A stretch of DNA of 64,000 nucleotides, from the NCBI GenBank assembly GCA_031841125.1, contig CM063112.1, forward strand, positions 24,392,603 to 24,456,602, given 5' to 3'. Shown piece after piece: positions 36,681 through 48,760 of this stretch (position 1 is the stretch's first letter; the number at the start of each line of letters is the position of its first letter). Source of the DNA: Acanthococcus lagerstroemiae (lineage: Eukaryota; Arthropoda; Insecta; Hemiptera; Eriococcidae). The notes under the pieces are model-generated. The model did no database searches, was not told where the DNA came from, and was given only the letters and a program-made list of their open reading frames with translations. A program made the position numbers and the translations under genes.

Positions 36681-39022
36681 AGTCAGAGGTGGCAAGTTGG
36701 GTGTAGCAGACGTGCAAGTGCTACACACGGAAACATTTTTGCTACACTCGAGAAAATTGGAAAAAAACTCTGCTACACTCTGAAAAATCAAAATTTTGCA
36801 CCACTCGGGAAAATTCTCAAGAAATTCTCAATTTTGCACCATACTTTACAGAAAAAATTTACAAAAATTTTGATTTGATTCTAATTAATTTGATGTTTTA
36901 GATGTTTTTTATAACGATAAATAAAGTCCTAAGCATAAGTCTTTCTGTAGCGGGCTTATTCTTAAAACGTTGAAAACATTTTTTTTTTTGGGGGGGGGGG
37001 GGGGGGAAAGTAGGAATTACTGGGCCAATTTTTGAAAAAACCCAAAACCCTGTTTCTTCGTTTTATTGTATCTTTTATGAAAAATCATTTTCATCAGTAG
37101 GGTCTCTCAAAGAAAAACCTAAAGGGGCTCGTAGCAAGTCATATCATTACCATACATAAATAATCAATTTGCACAACAGCTTTCTCCGCACAAATCATTT
37201 CCTTCTGCAGCACCTTCCAAGTAGAAGCCCCAGGAGGCAGAAGCAAGTTGATAAAAAAAATGTAGGAAATGAAAAATTAGGATCTCTTTACCAAAGATTT
37301 CTCATCAAGTTTACTCCATTCTTCTCTATCCCACGTCGTTTATGAGATATTCGCAATTTTCCGGAAAATTATGCCCCCTCCAACAGTGGCACAGGGTGAG
37401 TTTTTCTGGGAGGTAAGCGATGAGCGCAGAGGTGAAGTAAAAATCATAATAAAAGTATGAAACATGCTACAACAAAAGGTCATTGATCACATTATTCAAG
37501 TTGCCGTATCCCTGTGGAGGGTCATTCCATATGCATCTAACCTTTCCTGTGACGAATAATAGACATGGCTAACAAAACAGTTCACTATCATCTTTACAAC
37601 GGGTTAGCCACAAAATGTTTTCATACTGCGATACGTGGAAATGTCAGGTAAAAATCAAACCACCTTTCCTATGCTGAGTCTCCAAAAACGTTAATTCCGG
37701 TTATGGCTATAAATTCAGACTTGTTCATTAAATGAAAATCGCGAAAAAAGTTTTTCAATAAGACTCCGAATACGCATTTTATTGGGGGGGGGGGGGGCAT
37801 TTAAACATAAACGCGTTGATTGGTAGAACATTAATCACGTTTCACTGGCAACTTCGACATTCGACTAGCCGTAAGCGATATGAATATCGCTTACAAAACG
37901 CACAGTATTCATCGCGTTAAACATGCTAGTGTATTTTTGTGTTGGTCATTAACACAAAAGCTGAGAGCAAGTCGTGTATCAGTTTACATGCAATATGAAA
38001 AATAAGCGATATTTCGATCGTTGCCCTGATACGAATACCAACGTGGTGATAACCAAACAGTGAACGCTTCCATTACAACTGATTTGTTCAACTTTATAAA
38101 ATGTAATAAGCGGCAATATAATTGTTGTTTTACCCAACATTTCATATCTTTCTTTGATACATGTTGATATATATGAAAACTTTTCTCGAGATTTTTCAGG
38201 GTAAGCGGTGCTTACCACGCTTTGCTGGAATACAGGCCGCTGCTTCCAAGGTTATAAAAATATTCAAAACTGAATGATTTATCGACTTTGCATGCAATTC
38301 AAGTGACATAACTTTCCGCTACCAGGCAGAACATTTCAGGAAATGTTGCCTCACCCCTCCAAGCTTACCAAAGGTTATAAAAATAATCCAAAATTGAAGG
38401 AATTGTCGTACTTTCACATGTTATTCAAATTGCACAACTTGCCGTCAGCAGGCAACCTTAAAAAATTATTTTCATCGGTAGTGTCTCTCCGAGAAAAATC
38501 AATGTTGCAGCGAATGAAAATATCCGTCGATTCCAAAATCAACACCCCCATACAATTAGAGCTCGAGATTTAACTGTGCAGAAAATAAACAACCCAATAA
38601 GTAGTACTTTACCGTATGTGTGGACATCTCTATCAAACGGGCCCACTTCGTCGATCAGTTCCGGCTGTACAGCCGTTTTTCTAAATTTCGACCAAAAAAT
38701 CGATTTGAGGGTTCTTGGCGGTCTGGATAGTAGGAATTCTGTTCATTCAGATCCACTTTTCCTTTTCTCGGGGATTTTACTCTGTTCCAGTTCCAGAGTA
38801 TGAAATATGGAGAAACGGAAAGGGGCCAGGTTGTTGATTCCGGGTTTCTTCTCAAAGAAAGTTTTCACTCTTGATCACTTTTAGCGCACTTTCACAAACG
38901 CATTCTTCCTCAAACAATACTGCGTTTCTGTACCTCAATTTCAAAATAAAACAAAATTCTTTTCTGTAACGCTACAGAGTTGGTTAAGGTCTCATTCGAA
39001 AGGTAATTTTTGTATAATATTA
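36681..39022. other. Gene-free spacer with a possible transposon end
   Basis: CAGAGGTGGCAAGTTGGGTG (near 36684) followed by repeated GCTACAC motifs looks like one hAT-type end without a partner. Poly-G tracts lie at 36990-37006 (17 G) and 37784-37797 (14 G). An imperfect tandem pair around AAGGTTATAAAAAT lies at 38250 and 38370. Confidence 0.4.
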
Positions 39023-39339
39023 AGGCGCGTCCACACTGATGCCGATAGCAAGAATCGGCATTGCTGTTAAATGCCAACAATTAACTCAGGCCGATCATCT
39101 TTTTACCACGCCAGTGGGGACACACTGGCCGATCGGCAAAGCCGATCACATTTTGCTTTGTTGAGACCGCTAATCTGCCGAGCGACTCGGACGTGCCGAT
39201 TGGTGCCGATCGGCACGTCAAAGCCAGATGGCAAATGATGATGCAATGTCTACACTACATTGCACTTCATCGGCAGAAGCCGAGTGGCAATGCCGATTCT
39301 TGCCGATCGGCACGTTTTTCGCAAAGTGTAGACGCGCCT
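39023..39339. mobile_element. Harbinger-type MITE with GCCGATCGGC motifs
   Basis: Terminal repeats AGGCGCGTCCACACT / AGTGTAGACGCGCCT (14 of 15 complementary) are flanked by TTA on both sides (39020-39022 and 39340-39342). A 3-bp TWA duplication is the hallmark of PIF/Harbinger elements. Subterminal copies of the palindrome GCCGATCGGC and of CGATTCTTGC/GCAAGAATCG repeat inside. It is non-coding, 317 bp. Confidence 0.85.
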
Positions 39340-39480
39340 TTACCCCCTCCTCTTAGCTCTATACAGACGAAGTGGGACTCCTTTTGATAAAGGCGCACAC
39401 ATACTCTATGTTTCGACGTTTTCGACGGTTCCAGTAGAGGGTCGTCTAGTCTGCTAAGCTGAAATTCCAACATTGAAAGA

Positions 39481-39790
39481 CAGGGTAGCCACTTTCTTTC
39501 AATTATGCATTTCCCTGACTTTTCCCTGATTCACTTTTCAATTTTTTCCCAACGAGTAGGCCTAGGTTACAAGTTCATTAATGAGTGTCGTCACTAAATT
39601 ATCTCTTTCAATTTTTAGTACCGCAATTTTATACCAACAAGGGGTTAAAAACAAAAATTTTATACAGAACTGAACATAGGTACCAGCCACCATGATACTT
39701 CTACACCATGACATTTCATCAAGAATTTATTTTTTGAACATTCCCTGACTTTTCCCTGATTTCCAGTTTTTCCAGGAAAGTGGCCACTCG
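39481..39790. mobile_element. hAT-like MITE, second subfamily copy
   Basis: It runs from CAGGGTAGCCACTTTC to GAAAGTGGCCACTCG, 310 bp, flanked directly by GAAAGA on both sides (39475-39480 and 39791-39796). TTCCCTGACTTTTCCCTGAT occurs near both ends in the same orientation, as in the 11.4-kb element. Confidence 0.8.
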
Positions 39791-40198
39791 GAAAGAAGAT
39801 GATAAAAATCAACCGCACCAGTTTGGAACTCTCATAAATATGTTATGTATAGTATGTACATTGTTATCTATTCATTTTTCCTTCTTAATTATAAGCTTGC
39901 TTTTTCAACTCGTAAAGTATTTAATACGGAGTAGTGATCATCGTTTCTAGCTTTTAATTGTTCTAATATTAAACTGGTACCACGTCGCCCGATCGGGCTC
40001 AATTTACAGAACAGTTTGTCGTAGATCGTGCCGCCATACACGCCAGAGCTGTGGTAAGAACGCAGATCCAATGGGTGCCCGAAATCCCCATTGGGCCCGT
40101 CGAACCGTCCAATATCGAACCATTTTTGAACGGAAATATAATCAATAGTGTACCATTACTGATGCATTAGGCGGTCCTCTACGTTTTTAGACTCTACT
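39791..40198. other. Spacer before unrecognised ORF
   Basis: It contains a plus-strand stretch (about 40069-40170) reading EIPIGPVEPSNIEPFLNGN up to a TAG at 40167-40169. This may be an upstream part of the broken ORF that follows. Confidence 0.3.
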
Positions 40199-40743
40199 AT
40201 GCCCATAATTCTGGGTGAGGCAGTAAGGGCTAATACAACGTACTACGACAATTGTGGGTTGTATGCCAAGTGGTGGTTTTAAATCTTAGGCATGGATCTC
40301 ATCAACCACGTACATGGAATATTAGCACTGTTCCCACCATGGCAGCAGGGTCCGCAACAATTGTTGATGGACGGGGTGCAGAATGCCGCAGGCCACCACG
40401 CCAATCAACTTCTCGCAGCTATTAATGAAGGTCGCTTTGTGTTGACAAAATAGATGATTTTGTTTTAGAGGAGCTGCCCTATATTTACTTGGCAACTATG
40501 CCACCATACTTTGAACCGTTAATCGCTGAGACGGTCTTTCCATTCCAGAGTGTAAACTGGCCCGCAGTACCGACCTCCCTTGTTTATGTGAACCAAGCGG
40601 TTGTGCCGGCGCCGCCTCCCGCAATCCGGTCCGGAGGACCAGTATTTCGAGTTAAAGTTGTATTTCAGCAGCCCGTAAATGAGTTTACAATTACGAAAAA
40701 ATCCATTTTAGCATGCTCTGCCAGAATCTTTGTTCCGCATTGA
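40199..40743 (+). pseudogene. Unrecognised broken ORF (possible endogenous viral element)
   Basis: In one frame from ATG 40199 the peptide has TTYYDNCGLYAKWWF, a TAA, then DLINHVHGILALFPPWQQG and AGHHANQLLAAINEGRFVL, to a TAG at 40451-40453. One frame over, without a gap in sense, come DDFVLEELPYIYLATMPPYF and a proline-rich VVPAPPPAIRSGG segment, ending at 40743. Codon-like composition and continuity across the breaks argue for a real decayed protein of at least 180 residues, not chance. I do not recognise the family. A nucleoprotein-like endogenous viral copy and a retroelement Gag are guesses. It sits directly upstream of BEL/Pao sequence. Confidence 0.45.
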
Positions 40744-40779
40744 TTTTCAAGTCCGTTTACAATCCGCTTGAAGATTATA

Positions 40780-41850
40780 ATGCAGAACATATGGAAAGAA
40801 AAAAAGGATTGGGACGATCCTATTTCTGAAGAAAATCGAAATACGTTCGTAGATTGTGTTGATGAGCAGAAAAGTGGTTGCGAAGAAATCAGATTAGGTA
40901 TGAGGAGTTTCGTGTAACTTGCAATATTTGCGGTACAGGGTCCTGACAGTCAAGCACAAGGAAGAATCCATTGTCAGTTCCTGATAATTCATGAAAGGTA
41001 AATTCTTTTAAATGACGAAGACTGAACTTCTGAAAAAGTTGAAAACTGCAATAGAAGAAGCACAAACGTTACAAACAGATATATCGAAATTTTAGTGGGT
41101 TAATGACGACTGTACCAAGACCCAGACTGAAAACACATCTAAGGAAGTACGGAATTTAATACAGACAGTACCGTGTCTAAAGGAACCAAGCCGAAGTCCG
41201 CATTCATCGGACTGTGAATGAGAAGACGAAAACAGGATGGAAAATACAGAAGACATTCGACGGAAAGAACTTCGCGTTATGGAAGCTCCGGATTGAAGGC
41301 TGAAGATATAATTGTTAGATCTTCCGGTCAAAAATGTCTGTTATTTGGATTCTGCGAGTCGAGTACGTCTGCTTATTGTGCAGTTAATTATCTAAAAACG
41401 ATCAGCGACGCTGAACGAGAAGGAATGTATTTTTTTAATCTGCTCGGAAACACAAATTACACCGATATCTAAAAGTAAAAAATCCGAAACCAATTCCAAT
41501 GCTTCGAATACTCTCTGTCCTAATTACTCATCACCTCGAACTAGAAGTCGCCTCCTTGTTAGCCACATTAATACATCGAATATATTGTCGATTAAATGTT
41601 GGTTTGATATCTTCGCAGGTAACTTTAGCCGGGTTAACCAAAACGCCGGGATCGTGGAAGGCGAGTTTCCAAGATTCTATAAATCGTACCGTTCTCTCGT
41701 TTAGTTACATTAGAACTAAACGCAACCCTGCTCACTTAGCTACCCATTGAATCAGCGCCGACGAGTTAGTCATATCAACATTGAGGCTAAATGGTCCTCC
41801 GGGTTGGATTTTGATTTGTCGGTGGTATTAACGCTCTAGTTAAAAGAGTA
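40780..41850 (+). pseudogene. BEL/Pao retrotransposon pol remnant (RNase H region)
   Basis: ATG 40780 opens MQNIWKEKKDWDDPISEENR, the conserved -Q-IW----WDD--- entry to the BEL/Pao RNase H domain. It ends at TAA 40915. At about 41339 the catalytic strand appears as LFGFCESSTSAYCAVNYLK, corresponding to LHGF-DAS--AY-AVVYLR with the Asp-Ala pair altered to Glu-Ser. From 41499 on, HHLELEVASLLATLIHRI and SSQVTLAGLTKTPGSWK match the following R-LEL-AA-LLA and WL---P--W segments, and NPAHLATH matches NPADLATRG. The interval 40918-41330 does not fit and may be an insertion. Multiple frameshifts make it inactive. Confidence 0.7.
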
Positions 41851-43711
41851 GTTTATAAATGGTGTCGTTTGCGCTGGGCGACCTCCTTCAATTTTGGAAT
41901 TTCAGCTTAGCAAGCTGGACGCGCCATCGACTGGAACCGCCGAAAACGTCAAAAGACTCTATATGATGTACTTTTCAATACGGTTGTGTTCCTTAGAAAA
42001 AGTTTTGTAAAAGCCTATCCACTCTTTTCAAGATCTCGGGTGAAAACTTCAAATATTTGAAAAAAGAGGGTGAAAATGTATTTTCCTGAAGACCAGGCTT
42101 ATCTGCTGTACCCCCCCCCCAACTTGTTTCCAAAATCGGTAACAGCAAAACCTAAGCAATAAAATCTGCGTTTTCCTGCACATCGGAGAGGATATGAGCA
42201 AAATGCATCGAGACGCTCTTTCTTCCTCAAAATATTACATAAACCAAGCTACGAATACAACGAAGAGAATAAATATAAGAAAAAACTCTTACGACACACG
42301 AATTTCCAAAGAAGCAGAGCAAAAGTTTCGAGAATACTGATCTTAATCCGCTTGAACGTTCGACGACGGTTTTCTCATGTCGTAGCCTCGCCTTTGCAGA
42401 CAAACGATAACAAATCCTTGTCATCCCGAGAAAAAAAAACACGCTTTGCTGTCTTGGCAGCCGCGTGCACAGGTCCGCTATATATTCCTGTTTCATTTCC
42501 ACAGAAGCGATGAACTCGGAAAAACGAGATTTATTGTCCCGGCACTACCCGCGATTCAACCGTGGAGAAGTTGGAAAGGCATAGAAAGGTTCCGACTTAC
42601 CTGTGAACAGAAAGAGAAAAGAAAACAATGTAGTATAAGTAAAAGCATAGCACGAAAATTCTAATCCATCGGCGAAACGTAATTAGGGTTTAATTACGAG
42701 TTGATTCGCGCGGCCAACAATCCTTCCGGGAGTTGAGTAATGAAATTCCAAATAGCCTAAATCTTCTATACTATTCCTCCCTCGTTTCCACTTTCCAAAC
42801 GCAGTCCTGTTCTCTTTCAGTCCGGCGCTCAACTCATTAGCATCTCACTCGAATTCCTCACTAATGAGGTTTAACGAATCACGAATGTCCCGTCTCATTG
42901 CTGGGGACAGAGAGGCGCATTTTGCCCCAAAATTAGGTTTTCTTTCAGCTGCTGCAAATTTCAAATTGCATTTGTGCAGTTTCTCGACAGAGTTCACAGG
43001 AGCCCAGAAAAGCCAACTATCGAGAATACAACGAATGAAATTCAGATTGACTCGACATATGCCCACTCTCACTCGGGTTTCATTTCAGTTCAGAACTAAC
43101 GCAACAACATTTGATATAAAAGCAATGAAGTCGCACTTTATCGACGCAGGGTGTCTACTGAGAAGTCGATTGAGGACCTGAGGGTATGCTCTACATTGAA
43201 CATGTGGATTTTCCCTCATACTTCGACGTTTCAGGAAAATCTGTTTCTGTGAACTGATAAATTTTTCCTTCATCAGAGGTTAATCTGAAACCAGGGCACT
43301 GCAAATACGAGATTAATGATGACTGATTCAACCTGAGGAATTGTAATAAGCATGGGTACTTGTATTCGACATTAATGAGATGAACATTTTGCATGAGAAC
43401 TATCGTAAATTTGCGCTCTCCTATCCCAAGCATTTCGCATCAATTGTTTCACTGCACTCCATTCCCGAACAATTTCGATAGTTGTGTTAAAATTTCAATG
43501 GTGTTTTCTCATTTTCAGATTTCATTTGAGCTACATTATAAGGAACTTCAAGAAAGATGGGAGAAGAAATCTACATAGACTGCGAAATTGGAACAAAAAT
43601 AGGTGAGTGAGATTCATCTGGTTTGTTATTAATAGAAAACACGTTGAACTTGTTGAATTAGAACGAGGTTTCTGAAGCTATGAACAAACATTTGAATATT
43701 TATTCTTCATT
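41851..43711. other. Gene-free spacer
   Basis: CAGGGTGTCTACTG at about 43147 resembles a DNA-transposon end but has no partner. No gene was recognised. Confidence 0.35.
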
Positions 43712-45748
43712 GATCCGATGTTACATGGTGACAAAGCACTTTGCAAGTACTGCAACACTCTATTGGAACCAAAACTCTCGGTCATTAAAAACCATCTCAA
43801 ATCTCTCACAAACCGTACAGTAATACAAGATCAAAACAGAAAAAGCTGGACCACACTTATTTCGTTTCTTCAAGTTAGTACACAGAAATATGAAAGTTTT
43901 TCTTAAAATTTCTGGATACTTTTTGAAAAATGAATTTTCGGAAATATTACATCTGTAAAATTTAATATGCGTACCTGGAAGAAATTAAAATGCCATTTTT
44001 AGTTGCTCATTTTGTTTCTTACAGGTGAACGTGTGACAGAATGTAGAATGGCGTTGTATACTGCAGTACATTGTTCTAGTTTGAGTGTAAATCATCTTAC
44101 GGACGTGTGTACCTCGTTATTTGGACAAAATTACCAAGTCAAACGTACGAAGTGTGCTAATGTGATCATGAATGTCTGGTATCCGCCTTTTATCACTGCA
44201 TTAAAAGAAGACATCGGTGACAGCAAATATAGTCTTATTATCGATGAAAGTACTGACATTTCCGTATTCAAAATGCTTGGCATTTTGATTCGTTATTATA
44301 GTAAAAAAAAAAAAAAGAGCAGGTAGTAACTACATTTTTAGACCTTGTACGATTGGAAAATGGCAATGCTCAATCTATTGCAAGTGCGCTCGATGATGCT
44401 GTGAATACCCTTGCCTTGAAGACACAAAACTGTATCGGGTTAGGCACTGACAATGCGGCCGTGATGACCGGTGTCAACAATGGTGTTCGACAAAAATTGA
44501 CAGAAAAGTGGGGCCACTCCATAGTATTGGTTCGGTGCATCTGTCATTCGATTGTATTAGCAGTTAACTCCACCTGTGACGAACTGCCGCGAAATTCAAA
44601 GTTTACGGTCAGAGAGACATATAACTGGTTTTCCCATTCTACAAATAGACGAGAAGCCTATAAAAAAGTGTACGAGTCCATATACAACGAATCGCCTTTA
44701 TAGATTACGCAAATCTGTGCAACTCGCTGGTTATCAATTTATACTGCGATCGAAATAATTTTGGCACAATGGGATGTACTTCGAGCTCATTTTGAAACTG
44801 TTAGAATATCCGAGAAATGCTACAAAGCTCAGGTTTTGTCACAAATGTACCTAGACCACAAAAATTTTTGTTATCTTGTATTTTTGAAGCGTATTTTAGA
44901 ACCGGTTGCGGAAACAAATAAAACGTTTCAGAGCAACAATGACCCATTTAAGCTCATTGATGGTTTAATCCTGTGTATTCGTTCGATTGCTGCTAGTGCT
45001 GAATAAGACCGCTCGTGTTGATATTTTTAAAACAGATGATCTGAGACCATACCTTGATCCTAAACCAGATTTCGGTCATACTTGCGGGTCTAGGTTGCTG
45101 TATATTCTACAAAATGACCCGGGAGGAGCTGATGAAGTAGCTTGTATTCGAACTAAATGTACGTCTTTTGCGCTAAAATTGTTGTCTGAAATGAAGAACC
45201 GATTGCCAGATAATTTTGAACAGTTGCGGCTGATGGTACAACTTACCATCACGAACACTCTGAACCAACTCAAAGATCCAATCGTTCCTTTAATGAACTT
45301 TATGGGAATTCCTGAAGCAGACAGAGATTCTATTGAAACTCAGTGGACTGACATAGTGTTTGTCAAATGGCCGCAAGAAGTCATCAAATCGAGAAATTCT
45401 ACATTATTTTGGACTCACGTAGCTAATTATACTGATGCTGCTGGAACTAATCCGTTTAAAAAGTTCTCAAATTTCGTTTCACAGGTTTTGTCGCTTCCAT
45501 TGAGTAATGCTGAAGTTGAAAGAATTTTTAGTATGATGAATTTTACTAAATCCAAAACAAGAAATCGGATGGGATTAAGACTTTTAGTCGCTATTTTGGC
45601 GATCAAATGTGATTTAAAGTTGGCTGGTGTTTGTTGCCACAATTACCAGATTCCCAGCAGTGTTTTGAAAATCTTTGGAACTTCGGATACTTCTAAGTGT
45701 CCTAGTGAGCACGATGATGTAGTTAAAAAATCTAGCGAAGAAATTTAA
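43712..45748 (+). pseudogene. hAT transposase (BED-finger type), frameshifted
   Basis: A BED-type finger (ALCKYCNTLLEPKLSVIKNH) comes first. From about 44024 the core reads ERVTECRMALYTAVH, then YSLIIDESTDIS with the first catalytic Asp. A 14-A run (44303-44316) shifts the frame; the next piece has CIGLGTDNAAVMTG (second Asp) and RCICHSIVLA. A TAG at 44701-44703 interrupts it, then TQICATRWLSIYTAIEIILA continues in the same frame. Another shift near 45000 leads to the C-terminal dimerisation block LPLSNAEVERIFSMMN with KTRNRM. The first gap (43907-44002) may hold an intron ending TTTCTTACAG, but the phase does not fit cleanly. Domain order and motifs are complete, so loss of function is recent or assembly-related. 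Confidence 0.85.
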
Positions 45749-45804
45749 CTGCAGATTGAAGAAATGTTCGATGTATTTATTCGTTTTTAAATTTGATAAT
45801 TTTC

Positions 45805-46083
45805 TCGTTTTTAAATATGATAATTTGAATTTGTTTCCTATTTGTTTGTTAATTTTAGTGTAAGAGTTTTTCTCATATTTTTACATTTATATTTTTCAAT
45901 TGTCTTGAATCCAATTTAAAACATTGCCAAACGTGGTATTATAATTTTGAGCTACCTTTTTCGTTTTTAAATTTGATAATCGGAATTTGTTTCCTATTTT
46001 GTTTATTAATTATTTTAGTGTAAGAGTTTTTCTCATTTTTTTACATTTATTTTTTCAATCGTTTTGAATCTAATTTAAAACAT
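45805..46083. repeat. Direct repeats (~120 bp, offset 156 bp) behind the hAT ORF
   Basis: TCGTTTTTAAAT(A/T)TGATAAT, GAATTTGTTTCCTATTT, TTTTAGTGTAAGAGTTTTTC and TAATTTAAAACAT-type strings recur in the same order at 45805-45924 and 45961-46083. Confidence 0.75.
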
Positions 46084-46599
46084 GATCAAAGCTGATTTAG
46101 TATATAATGTTACCAAAACTTATTATAATTTTGATTAAACCTGATTTCGGATTTTCGAATATACAAATCTAGTTTGAAGTGTTCCCAAAGCTGTTTCCTG
46201 TTTTTTAAAGGGTCAGCATTTTGAAAAAGTAGTTTTTCTACTTTTTTCTTAGTTATCAAGTGTTTGTGTTTTCTCAAGTTGCTTTTCATGTATAATATTT
46301 AGTAATTGTTGGGTGCTTTCGTGTATTTTTAATAATAAATAATGTTCATGAGTGAGTTCTTCTTCAATTAGGTACCATAAAAAAAAAATCAATTAGGTTA
46401 GAATATAATACGCTCCAAGACAAGTGCGACAGTGGGCGTATGTAGACTGGACTGGTTCCTTTCTATTTTCTACCATTAGAATTCCAAAATTATACCAAAT
46501 TAAATCTAATTTAGCATATTCTTCGAAGTTTAGCATCTCACTTTTGGCAGACTTTTCATGTTTTTTCTGGTCTCAAGTAGCAAAAAATAGATGTTCCAT

Positions 46600-46691
46600 T
46601 TGGCATCCATTTTTAGCATTTTTTGGGAGGCGATTTAGCACATTTGAAAGGCAGTTTAGCTCTGTATGGGGGAAAAAAGTTGGCAACACTG
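46600..46691 (+). mobile_element. Probable 3' end of a hAT element
   Basis: The sequence ends AAAAAAGTTGGCAACACTG (46673-46691). Its reverse complement starts CAGTGTTGCCAACTTTTTT, a typical hAT terminus, with TTTAGCA/TTTAGC repeats inside. It lies 0.9 kb past the transposase frame. The matching 5' end was not found. Confidence 0.5.
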
Positions 46692-48560
46692 ATCACAGGA
46701 TCCGCCCTCCTCTCCGTCTTAACCGAACGTTTTTTCGTTTGTTTTTTTTTTCAATGGGAGGGGTTTGGACCCCTAAAACCCTCCCCGTCGGTGCGGCCCT
46801 AGACTCAGCGATAGAAACATGGGATGATATCGTTCAGTTGAACCCACCTGCCGATAAGATCTAATTTATTAAGTATACGACGTTAAGATGGTTCATGAAG
46901 CTGAACGGTCGCTTCCTGGCTAACCCTACCAACATAAAGCGAGTTCCTAATATCTATAATTGGAGAACTGAAGTTTTCTCTCATACTTAAAAGTGGTCAT
47001 TTTGATGTGCATATTCATGAAATCATAGATACTGGAGTCATTAAAGTTGAATTACAAGTACGTTCATCACTTTTTCATTAATTTTCACCTCTTCTGTATG
47101 TTCTATGTTTTCTACATTTACAGCAGCCTCCATAATGGAGACCTCTTCCAGGACTTTTACTTTTTTCAACGAGTCAGCCAACACATGAATTTCATATTCT
47201 ACACCAATATAATTCATTGCTACGATCATCATGCATGGTGAATCTCCCGTTACTTACAGTTTGGAAAGAACGCGCTTCACACACCCATCCTATGAAGATA
47301 AACTTTAGCCCCTTCGGGACGATATTTTCGCACGATCTCAGTTGATTCTCGTTATAACAGGTCATCGATATCATCAACATTTCAGCGAGGAAAGAGCTCC
47401 CTTTCGTCACCTTCAAGGCCCTTGTTTGGGGTCGATCGTCCACATTCAGAACCTCCTCATTCACTGCCACTTTCGTAATCAGTTCTTAAACAATCCTTCC
47501 CCGGCTCCTTCCCTACTTTCTTAGTGAGAGCTGCTACCTGCAGCTGGGATTTTTCGTCTTTTTGCTGGCAGCGTGTCCCCTTGAGTCGTTTAGATACATA
47601 CGAGTTCATACGTTCGCATCTACCCTAAGTAGCGTTCTGCGCACTTTGCGCACATCTTTTAAAATCACTCGATAGAATTCTGGAACACGAATACACCTAA
47701 TATTGCGGATACCGAATCGCGAAACACGCGCTACGACAATGCATTACGATTATGAAAGCGAGCTGGCTCATTGTTTTACCAGTCGATCCACACCAAAATT
47801 ACACCCACGTACACCCTGTCGGATACGGAATGAGGTATTCGCGGCTCGCACCACTTGAGAACACGTCACGTTGTACTTCTGAACTGCACTCAGCGATTCG
47901 TGTTCGGTGTCTGCCGCGAAATTCCATATTTTCAATAAAGCCCGCCGCTAAAAACGTATTACGAGTCAATTCGACGCCACTTCTGACATTCGACTTACCT
48001 CTCACACGCATTATTCGTTTTCCATTCAAAATTCGCGAAACAACTTTACCGCACGTTCCATAAGGATAGAGGTACGACCCCTCCACCATTCATCCTGCCA
48101 ATTCCACCGTCATTTCTTTCGAGTCTCGTTTGACGTTTAAAAAATATACATCTTTTACAATTTCAGACACCTACTTAACCGACGTTCAACGTGCGATGGC
48201 TCGAAGTCTTTGCCCCCCCCCCCACCGCGCTTGGCGACATCAGTCAAACGTCTTGTTCCGCGTCTTTATTTCCAATTTTTCAACCAGCTTTTACGGGGCT
48301 TTTCGTTCATTTCAGTTTTATACTGACGCTGTGTTGACAATTTGTTACTTACGAATTTCTGAATAGCGCAGCGTCTTCACAAATCGTTTATCGCCTCAAA
48401 TTATCATGTTCTGTTTCCGTAACGGTACATGACCGCCAGCGCTCCAGCGGACCATTTCAAGAATGCCGGAAATTACTCTTCATGACAACCCCGGTTAATG
48501 AAGGAGGCCTTCAATACTTTGAAGCAAAACTACAGATTCACAGGAGAGATGGAAGAATGG
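46692..48560. other. Gene-free spacer
   Basis: Short overlapping frames only; an 11-C tract lies at 48213-48223. Confidence 0.4.
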
Positions 48561-48562
48561 AG

Positions 48563-48760
48563 GATCTGGTTGGCCGAGTGAATGGCGCGCTGGTCTCGGA
48601 ATCCGGAGGTACTGGGTCCGAGCCCACGTGCCCACTCGCTACGTTTCGACCTAGGCCGGTTTCCCGGCTAAATGAGGAAGAAGCTGGAAGAGGCTGCCTC
48701 AACGGTCACATCATTGATGAACCTCAACGGTCACATCATTGATGAAGAACTCAGAATCGG
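48563..48760 (+). mobile_element. tRNA-derived SINE, plus-strand copy
   Basis: TGGCCGAGTGA (48571-48581) is a polymerase III A box. GGTCCGAGCCC (48615-48625) is a B box with one change from consensus. The intervening GCGCTGGTCTCGGAATCC is tRNA-like in order and spacing. The tRNA-unrelated body begins CTAGGCCGGTTTCCCGGC. The same head and body start recur inverted at 51.3 kb. The 3' end is not clear. Confidence 0.75.
48697..48746. repeat. Perfect 25-bp tandem duplication
   Basis: A 25-bp unit (CCTCAACGGTCACATC, then ATTGATGAA) occurs twice back to back inside the SINE tail. Confidence 0.95.

Noticed and set aside
48571..48640. Functional tRNA gene
   Set aside because: Boxes A and B are present but no acceptor stem closes, and the tRNA-like part continues into a repeated body, so it is a SINE.
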